From the NCBI GenBank assembly GCA_018398815.1, contig JAFLJL010004045.1, positions 15,001 to 79,000 on the forward strand: a stretch of DNA of 64,000 nt, written 5' to 3'. Below, piece by piece: positions 43,161-53,800 of this stretch; positions within the stretch are counted from its first letter, which is position 1; every line of letters starts with the position of its first letter. A program made the translations under genes and the position numbers. The notes below the pieces were generated by a model that worked only from the letters and a program-made list of their open reading frames with translations, ran no database searches and was not told the origin of the DNA. The stretch comes from Conus ventricosus (taxonomy: Eukaryota > Mollusca > Gastropoda > Neogastropoda > Conidae).

Positions 43161-44280
43161 ATTTGTTACAGTGGGTGATTTTTTTGTGTTTTTTTTTTGG
43201 TGGTTTATTTTTCCCAAAAATGTGTAGGGGAATCATTTAAAAATGCGAAGTCCCAAAAATTTAAAAGCGGGATTTCAGGAATTCCTTAACAAATAATGGT
43301 AAAAGGGCAGTTAAATAAAACCCAAGAACGATTACGGGAATTTTTTAAAACAAATAAATGGCCCAAACAGTTGTTTTAAAGCAGTGTCATTTTTTCCCAA
43401 TGTGAAAGCGTCCCGTGCATGTGCGTGCGCACGCCGGTGTGTTTCTAGACATGGACTTGCAGGTTATTTGGGGCAGGAGTGGGGGGGAGAGAGCGTTGAT
43501 CGATCTGCAGGGGGGGGAATGTAAAAGAAAAACGAATCGCACGATCTGTGTGTGTCAAGACAGGGACTTGCGGGGTTTTTTGGGGGGCGGGAAAGATGGG
43601 GGGAAAGAGGGGGAAAAATTGATGGTTTCTGCTTTAAAGGGAAGTGAGAAAAGAACGCAAATAAACACTGCCCCACCATTCCAATTGGGAAAAACAGCCC
43701 CTGATTCAAAATATTTAACGCTCTCCTCCTCCCCCCCCTCTTTCCCTCTCTCTCTCTTTGGGGGCCCGGGGCGGGGGGGGCGGCCGGGGCCCCCCGGTGG
43801 TGGTGCTTTGCGTGGTGCAAACACCCCTTTAAAAAAGGAAAGAAACTGGCACATAAAGGGGCCCTTAAACAAAAAACATGAGGGGTTTTTTGAAAAATCA
43901 AAAAAAAAGGATTGTATTTGAATTTAATATGTTCACTTTTGGGTTAAAATGGGGTTTAAATTTGGGAGAGAGGGGGGAAATGATTTTTTTCCGGAAAAAA
44001 CCCTTATGTTCATTTGTTATTTAAAAATCATTTTTTTAAATTGAAAGAGAACAAAATATTTTAAAAGGAAAGGGGGACTTTTCTTGCCCTGTGGGTTGGG
44101 CATAAAATTTAGCCCACCCCCTTGCCAGGCATGTCGTAAGAGGCGACTAGGCGGGGAACCACCTCCCCCCGAGGAAAAGGGGGGGTTTTGCGTAGGGCTA
44201 AAAAACCCTTTGCCTGAAAAAAAGACGATTTTTACAGAAGAAATTGACGAAAAATAACCAAAGCATTCACCCCCCAAAAA
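43161..44280. other. low-quality sequence, no gene; short dispersed motif at 44,130
   Basis: This is the left part of the homopolymer-rich block. CATGTCGTAAGAGGCGACTA at 44,130-44,149 is, from memory, a motif common in dispersed repeats of molluscan genomes. It lies just 5' of the LINE. The same GGACTTGC-containing segment occurs at about 43,452 and 43,564. No frame is trustworthy. Confidence 0.4.
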
Positions 44281-44289
44281 TGAAGGCCC

Positions 44290-47200
44290 TCCATCCGGAG
44301 ACTTATGACCAGTGCAGTGAAAGCCGAAAGGAAGCTAAAGGGCCCGACCCCCCTTTCTAACACCCGGAAAACAACAAAAAGTACCCAAACAGGGAAAACA
44401 TCAGGACGATTTTTGAAACAGGAAAAACCATCCAAAGTTCCGAGAGAGAAAAAAAAATACAAATCGGAGTGTTGGGCCCTGAGTAAACCCAATTTTGGGC
44501 TACAACCCAGGACGCGGGAGATTTTTCCTCTGGAGACCAGCCGTTTTACCCCGGGGACACACAAAGGATGGAGCCCCCCCCCACGAGGGTGTGGCCCTGT
44601 GCGGGCCCCGGAGGCAAAAGGGGGCATCATCGGTGGGAACCTTTTAAAACTCCCCCCATCATCACAGCCAAGTTTACCACGAAAAGAATGACCAGGTTTA
44701 AAACACATCCAGTCCTATGCCCCCACCAATGTGCGGAAGAAGAAAAGAAAGATATTTTCTCCCAGCAACTACAGACAGTGATGACACAAGAGGGAAAAGG
44801 GACATAACCATACTGAGGGGAAATTTTAACCCCCAAGGTCAAAGGGACAAACAGGCTAGAGGACATCATGGGGCAAAGGGACTGGACGGGAAAAACAGAA
44901 TGGTGAGCTTTTTGCGACCTGTGCCCCCTGAAACCACGGGTTGATAGGAGGAAAATCTTCCCACAAAAGCGCATCCAAAAGGGCCAAAAGGAGCCCCCCA
45001 AACCCCTTGTCAGGGAAAGAACCAAAAAGACCAAAATCTGCTTTTACCCCCGCAAAATTCAGGAAAATCATGGGGGGATGTACGATTTGTTTAAGGTGCT
45101 GACGGGTCATCAACCCCCAAACTTCTTTTACAACAGTGAGACTTCGCCTCAAGAGATTCACCAACACCAAACAAAAACCATACAAGGAACAATTGGGGAC
45201 GGCCCCGGAACAGGAAAACAAAAAGCAGAAATTCCAATCACCTTTTCCCAAAACATTTTCCAGCCGCACAAGAGTTTGATAAAAAGAAGTGAGACGGACA
45301 TCGAACCCCATTGGGAACACTCCCAAAAAAGCTCTGGAAAGACACGTGTGAAGGATCCTTGGGCAAGAAAAAGGGCCCCCGCAAAAAGGGAATTGGATAT
45401 CTCCGACCCCATCCAAAATTTTTGGGAAAACAAGGAGGAGAAGAAAGCTACATGAACCAGCCGAAAAAGAGCAGGGGGCAAAGGCACAGGAAGAGCACAC
45501 AGCAGCAAAAGGGAAAAAGGTTAAAGAAGAGCTTTCCAAAAAAGGAAAAAAGGGACTATTTTTGACAACCGGGCCCACCCAAGAAAGGGGCAGCACCCCC
45601 GGACAGGGGAACTGAAGGCCCTTTTCCGGGTGCCCAAAAGAAGCGACGGGAAATTTCCGCAGACGGGAAAAGCCAGGAAGGCCCAAAAAAGGGAAAAACC
45701 CACTGAAAAAACCCGGGGAACAGCTGAAACGAGGGGCCAAACATTTTCGGGGAGCGGGCTGAACCGCCCGCCCCTGACGCCCCCCCGACATCCCCCCTGC
45801 AGGGGGACTGCCCTCCCCATCAGCTTGAAAAACCCCTAAAAGGCCCCCAGAAAACCAAAAGGCCATATGACTTTTAAAAAATTGGGAAGGGTGCGGGGCC
45901 CGGACGAGTTTAACCAGCAGAAGCCTCAAAGCAGCCCTAGAACACCCTGCCCAACAGCATACCCCTCTTCAGCAAAAATCTGGGGGGGAAGGGAAAGGGG
46001 TACCGGCCCCAGGGGGAAAGAAGGAACGTCACCAACTCCCCCCCCGAAGGAAAAAGGGGGCCCTTTCCGGGAAAGCAGCAACTACCGGGGGATCTGCCCC
46101 GGGTCAACGCCAGGAAAGGGTTCTCAACGGGGTTTACTGGAGGAGAAATGAAAGAGGCCGTCGCCCCCAAGCCCGGGGACCACGGGCAGGTTTCCCGGGC
46201 CCAGAAAAAATCAGGGTCCCGACCAATCGCCACCCCTCCCGCCTCATCTTTAGAGCAGTCGCGGAGGGGGAACTCCCCCCTTTTACATCAATTTCATAGA
46301 AATGAGAAGGCTTTCGACAGTGGGACAAGAGATGCGTGGAAGTGGGGGAGGCTTTACGGAGCCCCCCGAGAAGATCATCCCCCCTTCTTTGGGTTTGCAC
46401 CTACCGGGACATAAAAACTGGGGATTGCCCCCCCGGGGCCCCTTCCAAAAAGTTTCGAGGTAAAAGACCGGAGTTCGGCAGGGATCCCTGCTGTCGCCTT
46501 TTCCTCTTCCTCCGGGCCCTTGGGAATGGCATGAAACCACTACAACGGGAAAAAAAACAACGGTTTTTACAGGGGAACACTCGGACGCAGCTCGACGCCC
46601 TTGACTTCGCGGGACGACCTCCCCGCCCCCTGTCAAAAACACCCACAGCCAGTTGCGGGGACAAGACCACTCGCTTGGAAAACCCACATCAGCCGGGACA
46701 GGGCTCAAGTTTTAACAGGAAGAAAAATGAGTGTTTGAAAATCAACACCCCCTTGCCAACACACCAGCACACCCGTGGAGACCCCATCAGGGGGGTGGGT
46801 CTTTGTTCCCTTTTGGGAAGCGTGGTTGACCAACAGGGGGGCCACGGACCGAGACTTCAAAAGCCAGAATGGGCAAGGAAAAAAGGCCAGCTTCGCCCAT
46901 GCTCAAGAAAAATCGGGGCATCGGGGAGGAACCCAGCATAAGCCCCCAAAATCCACATCTTCAACCCAATGTAAAAACATTTCCCTGCCCCCTAGGGATG
47001 CGAACGTGGCGAACAAACAGCGATGAAACAAAAGTTTCCCAAAACATTTTTCAACCCCTGTTAGGCGAATCTACAAAACCCGAGGGGGCAGGACAAGGTC
47101 CAAAACGAAGATCGGGGGAGGGGTGCGGGACGGGAACCCCAGGGGCCAAACAGATACTCCCGAAGGGGGGGGGGCTGGATCGGACACCCCTCAGGAACCC

Positions 47201-47405
47201 GGGGCACCCAGCACCCACGCCAAGCCCTGACCGGGACCCCCCGGGGAAAAGGAAAGAAGGCCGGCCCGCAACAGCTGGAGACAAAGAAAACTGAGGCGGA
47301 TTTGAAACAAAAGGGGACAAACTGGCTGGAAGCCCAGAACACCCAGAAAAAGGGCGATGGCGAAGAGCCCGTTGAGGGGCCTATCTCCAAAAAGGAGCGA
47401 CGGGC
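44290..47405 (+). mobile_element. LINE (non-LTR retrotransposon) with endonuclease and RT, decayed
   Basis: Peptides in the order of an APE-endonuclease/RT polyprotein are found across frames. Endonuclease start: FETGKTIQSSEREKK...IGVLG, about 44,410-44,480; ITAKFTTK at about 44,660; GNFNPQGQ near 44,820. Before RT: EETDIE-AHWEHSQK at about 45,290-45,330. RT: NYRGI near 46,082, then NEKAFDS (motif A, 46,300-46,320) and LDFA-DD (motif C, 46,598-46,618, one extra G). C-terminal part: LGSVVDQQGG at 46,818-46,846, GKRKEGRP, and RWRR...RSDGQK at 47,354-47,412. This resembles RTE- or I-type LINEs; I cannot resolve the clade. About 3.1 kb, one long ORF originally, now broken everywhere. The 3' end abuts Polinton copy 2. 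The 357-residue minus frame over it is an antisense shadow. Confidence 0.82.
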
Positions 47406-47416
47406 AAAAAAGGAAA

Positions 47417-47885
47417 AGGGAAAAAAAAGGGGGACTTTCCCAAACCCCCCAAAAAGGGGGTTCGGGGGGGATCTCCACCGGAAGGGGTTTTTTTGCCCCA
47501 TGCCGGAAGTGGGCCCCCCCGGGGGCCCCCGGGCAGGTGGTGGGGCAGGGGGTTTGCCAGGGCGGAAGTAGGGGAGGGGTCAAGGCCCACGGTGTTTTGG
47601 GTGAGTTCACGATCGGATTTTTTAAGGGTTGATGCCTGTGCTAAAAAAAATTTTTTTTTTTTTGTTGTTTGGTGGGGGTTTGTTTGCTGACGTAGGGGGT
47701 TTTAAAAAATGGATGGGGGGTTTCGTGTTGCTCCCCGCCCCTTTGGGGGACCCAATTTTTGTCGACCCCTTGGTTTTTTTGTTGTTGAATAAAGGGGGGT
47801 TTTTTTCCCCTCGTTCCCGCGGGGGTTTTTCCGCTGCTTAGGCGTTTTAAAAAAAAGAATGGGGGGTTGATGACAGTGTTGATGC
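47417..47885 (+). repeat. Polinton copy 2 terminal inverted repeat
   Basis: GGGGGACTTTCC, ATCTCCACCGG, CATGCCGGAAG, GGGTCAAGG, TGTTGTTTGGTGGGG, TTTGCTGACGTAGG and TTGATGACAGTG match the copy 1 TIR in order. The outermost 10 bases are corrupted (AGGGAAAAAAAAGG against AGTAGTAAGGTGAGG), so the exact end is uncertain by a few bases. Confidence 0.85.
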
Positions 47886-47989
47886 TTAGGATGAGGGATA
47901 AAGCTGATATGCCCGGGAATCCCTTTTAAAAGTCTGTAACCAGGAATAAAAAAAAAAATTTTCAATTTTGGAAAGCTAACAAAGAAGCT

Positions 47990-48596
47990 TTTGGATCCAA
48001 GGTGGAAACACCCCTTTTAAACCTGTTTTTAAATTGGGGCCCAAACAGGAAGGGGGGAAAAAACTGTTTGGGTCACTAAGTTTAAAAATCACATCAATGA
48101 AGTAATGAACTTACCTCCCATGATTGTGGGGTGTTACGGAGAGTGGAAAGTCTGGAAAACATTTTTTTGAAAGGGGGCATTTTTAAATTCAAAAAGGCTC
48201 CCCAAAATTTAAAAAGGGGGGGATGATCAAAAAACGACGTTTGGTGGGATTGATGACTTATGAGCAAAAACGGATGCCCGGGTGAAAAAAATTTTTCCCC
48301 GAAAGGGTTACCCAAAAACGCAACAAGTTCATGTAAAACGTGCAGAATCTGTTTGGGAAAAACAAAGAAAAAGGCCCAATCAGCTTGAACAGTCTTTTAC
48401 TGGTGGTATTCAAGAACCCAAGAAAAACGCCTCAAGATAACCCCTTTAGCAAAAAACAGAGTACCCCGGGAAAATTGAAGAACGTTCAGGAAGCTTTTAA
48501 AGATGCGACTTTCCAAAAACCCCACGGTTATTTGTTGTTTAAACCTTCGTCAGGGACACCCGATCATCTCCCGTCTGAGAAAAAATATTTACCCCG
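47990..48596 (+). pseudogene. Polinton packaging ATPase, copy 2
   Basis: Reverse-complement homologue of 37,270-37,848. The start codon position reads TTT instead of ATG. Recognisable pieces are GGATCCAAGGTGGAAACACC, the Walker A region at about 48,030-48,060, and QNLFGKNKE and SLNS...LVVFKNPR (48,342-48,422), followed by QEAFKDAT and a degraded C-terminus. The Walker A codons lie in runs of G and A, so they cannot settle the Arg/Lys question in copy 1. Confidence 0.82.
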
Positions 48597-48904
48597 ACCC
48601 TTCAAGTGGGTTTTTGTGCAGAAATGATTTTCGTTTCCCAAATATGCAATGTTTTACCTGCAACGATATTTTTCTTTTTGGTGGGAAACGGAGAGAAGGA
48701 TGGGGTGGAATTGAAATAACACACGGGAAAGTCTCTGAACATGTACCCCGGGAGTAACCACTCTTTTTTTCGTGGGGGTTTTTTTTTCCTTCATTTGAGA
48801 CTGAACTTTTGGGATCTTTAAAAGCGATTTGCCCATCTACACACGCGGTTATTTCCCGCCCGGGAAAACATTGCCCTTTTCACCATAAATGCGAAACGTA
48901 TGAA

Positions 48905-49212
48905 AAGGGGAATTTTCCCTGTTGCATTTTGGTGTGGTGCCAAGCCTGCTTTATTAAGGCAGCCCCTGAAAGGGGCCTCCCCAAATTTTGGGATAAAACG
49001 CCCTGAGTGAATTTTCCCCTCAACTTTTTAAAAGGCCAGGGTAGGACTAAACTCCTGCCCAGAAGAACCATTGTGCAGATACAAGCAGAGCTTCGCCCCC
49101 CGGGCCAAAGAAAAACTTTCCCAGAAAAGAGAAAGAAGCAGATCTTGCAAAAGGGGGGGATTTTCGGTGCCCCCAAAAACCCTGTCCGGGGGGTCCCGGG
49201 AGAATTACGGGG
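48905..49212 (+). pseudogene. small conserved Polinton protein, copy 2
   Basis: Homologue of 36,668-36,990 in inverted orientation. AKPAVIK-like, CRYKQ (49,072-49,086) and GGFSVP/GGIFGA pieces are visible in several frames. It lies in the low-quality block. Confidence 0.75.
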
Positions 49213-49214
49213 GG

Positions 49215-49362
49215 GGGATTGTAACCACATCAGGGAGCAAAAGAAGAAAATGATTTTAGTGACCCTCTTTGGCTAGACCTTTTTCGCGGGCCCCCCTTTC
49301 CCTGTTTCCCTTTGGCCCAGTCTTAGGGACAGGGATCACGATGCTTAAAAATTTTTAGAGAA
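49215..49362 (+). pseudogene. MILVDPR-family gene, copy 2, 5' part
   Basis: Homologue of 36,661 downward. AAGAAGAAAATGATTTTAGT then degraded sequence reaches TTAGAGAA at 49,362, where the LTR element begins. The middle continues at 58,495 (GAGAACAATGATACAAGCGC) and the remainder at 61,828. Confidence 0.8.
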
Positions 49363-50813
49363 GGTCACGGACAAAAATATTTTTGGGTTAGTTTTTAAAT
49401 CATTTTTTTTGAAACCCCCAAGTAAAAAGTGGGGTTCCCAGGACATCTTACAACTTTGGCCGGGTTTTGGGACCAGGGGTGTTTTTTGGGCATCCCGGGT
49501 GCCCCACGTCCGTGCATTTTGCTCCCACCCTCCAAATTTCTCTTCTTTTTTTTTCTTTAAAGCCTTCGGGTTTGTTCTTTATCGTTTTCCACAAATTTCA
49601 TCACCCTGTGCGGGTTTTTGCACAGGTGAGCTGTTTTTTTTACTGTTGAAATCTTTGTTGGGATAGTGGTGGGAAATTTAGGGGACCGTCGATCGGAGAG
49701 ATCTCAAACTCTGCTAGCGGGTTCCATTTTTCCTTTATCCACTTCGGGTGGAGTTTGGCAAAAGTCTTTCGCCCTTCAGGGGGGTCGGAAAGTTTTTCCA
49801 CTAGCCCACCTGGGATCCCTACCCCGGCCAAACGGGGAAGAACCCCCTTTGGGGCCCCTCCGGGACCTGGGGGTCCCTTCCGGGGGTGGACCGGGCCCCG
49901 GGTTTTTGGGGTTTCCCCTCCTTTCCCTTTGGGCGGGGAGTGAACCGTTTTCTCACCTCGCCCACCCGCCATTTTGGGGGGGGGATTCCTTTTCGCCCTG
50001 TTTTTTTTTAACGCAGCTCCGGTCTTTTGGGTGCCCGAAGACCCCGCATCTACCGGGGCCCTTCATTTAGAACCTGGTCCAGGCCCTTCCCCTTTTCCCC
50101 CCCCTTCGGACCCGGAGGGAACCTCTCTCCCTTTACCCCGGGGCACCCGCTTTACCTCCGGGGTGGAAGGGCCCCCCACCACGAGCCCCACCCCCCTTTT
50201 TGGATCCCCCCTCCTTTTTACGAAAACCCCCTCGGTTCATGGACTCAGAGTTGAGTTCCTTTTGTTGTGGGGGGGGGTGTGGGTCTGGCGTTCGTTGTGC
50301 GTGGGTTTTTAAAACCCCCTCACTGATTCGTTTGTTGTTTTTTGTTTTTTTTTGTTTGTTTTGTTTAAAATTGTTGATTAGGTCCCGTTGGATGCAGCAT
50401 TGTTTCAAAAACTGTCTTTTTTGTTATTTTGGGTGAATGTCCTTGTAGTGGGTTTTGTGGGTTAGGTTTTGGGGCAGTTTGGGGGGAAACCCGGGAAAAT
50501 TGGAGGGTTTTTGTGGTTGTTCAATTTACTTTTTTCCCTAAGTCAGTTTTGTTCTGAAAAGGCCTTTCTCTTCTATCCCCCCCTTTTTTTTTTTTTCCCT
50601 TTTTCCCCTCTCGGCTTCTTTTTTCTTCTTTGTTTTTGACCCCCTACCCCCTCTGGAGTGCTAGTGTGAGGCAGTGATTGTAAAGTGAATAAAAAAATTT
50701 TCAAAACCCCTTTTTTCCCCTTGTGGTCTGGTGGGGTGAGGATAGATAATCGCTGTTTCGCCACTGCAAATTTCCTTTTAAGGAAACCCCCCTGTCGGGT
50801 ACTCACACCCACA
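49363..50813 (+). repeat. 5' LTR of the nested element
   Basis: Starts GGTCACGGACAAAAATATTT (first base should be T) and ends near CTCACACCCACA. AATAAA lies at 50,688-50,693. It shares CATGGACTC, GAGTTGAGTTCC, GTCCCGTTGGATGCAGCAT and GGAGTGCTAGTGTGAG with the 3' LTR. Confidence 0.85.
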
Positions 50814-53800
50814 ATTATGGTGGGGATGCGGGGTACAGGGAAATTTTTATGTGGGGGAGTGTAAAAACCCACCCCCTGGGAAATCACAAACCGCCCGACC
50901 CTTGAAGACCCTTTTCCTCTTTCTTTACGTGTATTTGCCGGGTGGTTGGTTGGGGGGGTTCTAAGCGGTAGGGGCCCCTTGGAGCGGACCCTTTTGGGGG
51001 GTTGGGTGTCCCGGGAGTAGAGTTTTCCGTGCTCTGTAGGGCCGGGCCTTGGCCTTCCCTTCCGCGTTTCCCCCTCCGGGTTTTTCTTGTTTTTTTTGTT
51101 TTTACCGGGCCGGGTATTGGGTTTTAGAATTCCCCTTTCCCCCTTTTCCCCATTACCCTTAAATTAGAAAAGGTCTTGGGGGAGAAAAAAGGGGGTTTTG
51201 AAAATTAGATTAATTTGGGCTTGCTTTGTCAGAGTCGTCGATGTCATTTTTGGGGACCTTTATTTAGGATTTTGGTCCCCATTTGCCTTACCCAAAACGC
51301 CGAAATGTGTTAGTAAGGTAAGGTAGGGCCGGGTTTTCCCGCATTTGGTGCTTTGTTTTCAAGGCAAAAATTTGGGCACTTCGTTCCGATACCGTGTTTT
51401 CCGGGGAAACTCGGTCTTACGTAAGTTTATTTCTTTAGTTCACAAAACAAGGAAAGACTATTCTTGGTGGTGGTTTTTTTTTTATTACACACTAGATTGT
51501 AGGGTCTGTGTTTAGTCTAAGGGGATTACCCCCAATTTTATAGGCTTTTCCTTTTTCTGTCTAGCGCTCATAAAAGCATTTTTTTTGCTTTTTCTAGCTG
51601 CTGAAAGTTTGGGGTTTCTTAATTTTCAACACTAATTTGTGTGACTTTGGTGGAAATTGGGGAAAAATAAATTTATCATCGTGTGTTGAAATGGGGAGTT
51701 TTAGCGTCTGGGATACACATTAAATGTCTTTCCAAAGAGGGCCCCTTGTTCCTTTTTTTTGTCGCCCCCCCCCCCCTTTCAACCCCTTTTCCCCCTTCAG
51801 TTAAAAAGGCAGTGATTTTTCACGTGGTTCCGTCTGTGGACCCAGATCGTGTTGAAAAGGAATTTCGGCACGTTTCGGGCCACCCGTTTTTATCGGGTCG
51901 GTTCTGTCCTGGGGCCTCCCCCGTGGGCCCGGTTGGTGCCGTGCGCTTCCCTTTTACGTCAGTCGCCGGGAGAATTTTAAAGGGTTTGCAGTTTTTGGGC
52001 CCTTTCGGTACGGGCGTTTTTAAATTTATTGTCCGTCCCCGCCTTATGCGTGTTTGTTTTGTCTTGTTGGGTTTTCTCTTTTGGGTGATTTTTGGGTTTC
52101 TGGGTTTGGGGTAACCGTCGATTTGTTTAAAATTCCCCTGTATGGGTTTGGGGATTTTTTTGGCCTTTTTGCTGGGTAAACATCTTTGAAGTCTTTTTTG
52201 AGAAATTCAACATTTGATCCCGGGTATAGGTTTGTTTCCCAGGGTGAAGTAACTTTGTTTGGGTTTTGGCACCCGGTGCACAAGGGCCCGTTCTTGTTAA
52301 AACATTGATGAGTTTTTTGCTTTGTCGATTTTTTGAATTAATTCCCACATCGGGGTTTGGGAAATTTATTCATGTTTTTGGGTTTGTTTTCTATAAAAAG
52401 GAAAATGTTGGTTGGAACCCCCTTTTTCTGGTCAGCGGTGTTTTTCTTTTGAAGATTGTTGTTTTTAACGCTTTGAAGTGTTAAAAACATAAAAAAGGGG
52501 GATCTCCCTTTGTTGGAATTCAGGGGGGAAAAAACTCCAGCTTTTGGGGTAAGGGGGATTGGGAAATTTTGGGTACTCGGTGTTCATTTGGGGGATAAAA
52601 GGGTTTAGTTTGCTTTTCTTTTTGAGTTAGCCGGGTTTTAAAAAATTCATTTTGTTTTGGGCCCAGCTTAGGGTGGCCCGTCCCCTTGACTGGGAATTTG
52701 GTTTTGTGGAAGCATTCTTCCCCTTGAGTTTGAACGGTTTTTTGGATTGACTACACTTAGTCATAAAGTCATACAATTTTTGACTTTGTTGTTCAAACTA
52801 TCTGTTTGTGAACCCACCCTTTGGGCTGTAACCTAAGTTTGGGGATTTGTTGGTGTTTACCCACACTTAGTCAAAAAGTGCACGTAGGGGCTTTGTCATT
52901 TCTCCTTTCCCCGTTTTGGGAATATTGGTACAGTTATTGGGCTACCCCTTTGTCATAGAGTTTTCATTTTGGGAAAAATTACTAATTTCCCTATTTCCTT
53001 CTCGTGGGAAACAGTTTTCAAAATTTTGCGGGTTGGAGTTGCGATACTTGTGAGCTTACACGGTTTTGGTTCCCCTTTTTGGGGCTTTGACTTTTTGGTT
53101 CTATCTTTTAAAGGGAAATTGGACTTTGGGGGAGATATTGTTGGGGGAAACCCCCTTGGTTCGTTTGGGTTTAAAAACACTTCCCTTTGTGGTTTTTGTT
53201 AGGGGGGTCCCCTGCGTTTTGGGGCTGACACCAAAAACCCCCCACGTCATTTCTTTATCTTTAAATGAGTGTTTTCAATTTCGGTGAAAGGGGGGGTTTT
53301 TCCCCTGTGCTTGGGGGTTACCCTATAAAGACTCACTGGGTTTTGAAAAGTGCGTTTTTTCCCCCTTTTGGAAAAAAAGGGGGTAGTTTATTTAAACCCA
53401 GTGGGAATTCAAGAATCTTGGATTTTAAACCATTTGGGTTTGGGCCCGTCTATTGGTTGTGGGTTCAAATAAATTTGTGACCTTCGAAGTGGTCGACGTG
53501 GGGACCAAGTGCGAAATGGACACACCCCTCGGAACCCTTTGTGGGAATTTTGTTGTCAAGTTTTTGCTGGGGTGCAAAACTTTTGTATCATTAGTGATTC
53601 GGTGACTTCGTTTTCTGTGAGGTGACTGTAAGTTATGGAACACGTAGGGCCCACGTGCGCCCCGGGTTTCCCCCGTTCTCCAAAAACGTTGGGGCCAAAG
53701 GGAAACCCACCCGGGGTGGGGGGCCCCTTGGAAATCGGGCAAACGACTGGCCCACTACCCAGGTGGTTTTCTTTGGTTTTGGGCTTTGTCCTCCCGTCAC

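Noticed and set aside
44856..45929. Minus-strand frame of 357 residues, the longest in the window
   Set aside because: Antisense to the LINE polyprotein in the low-quality block; no known motif; Phe/Gly/Pro-rich composition comes from homopolymer runs.
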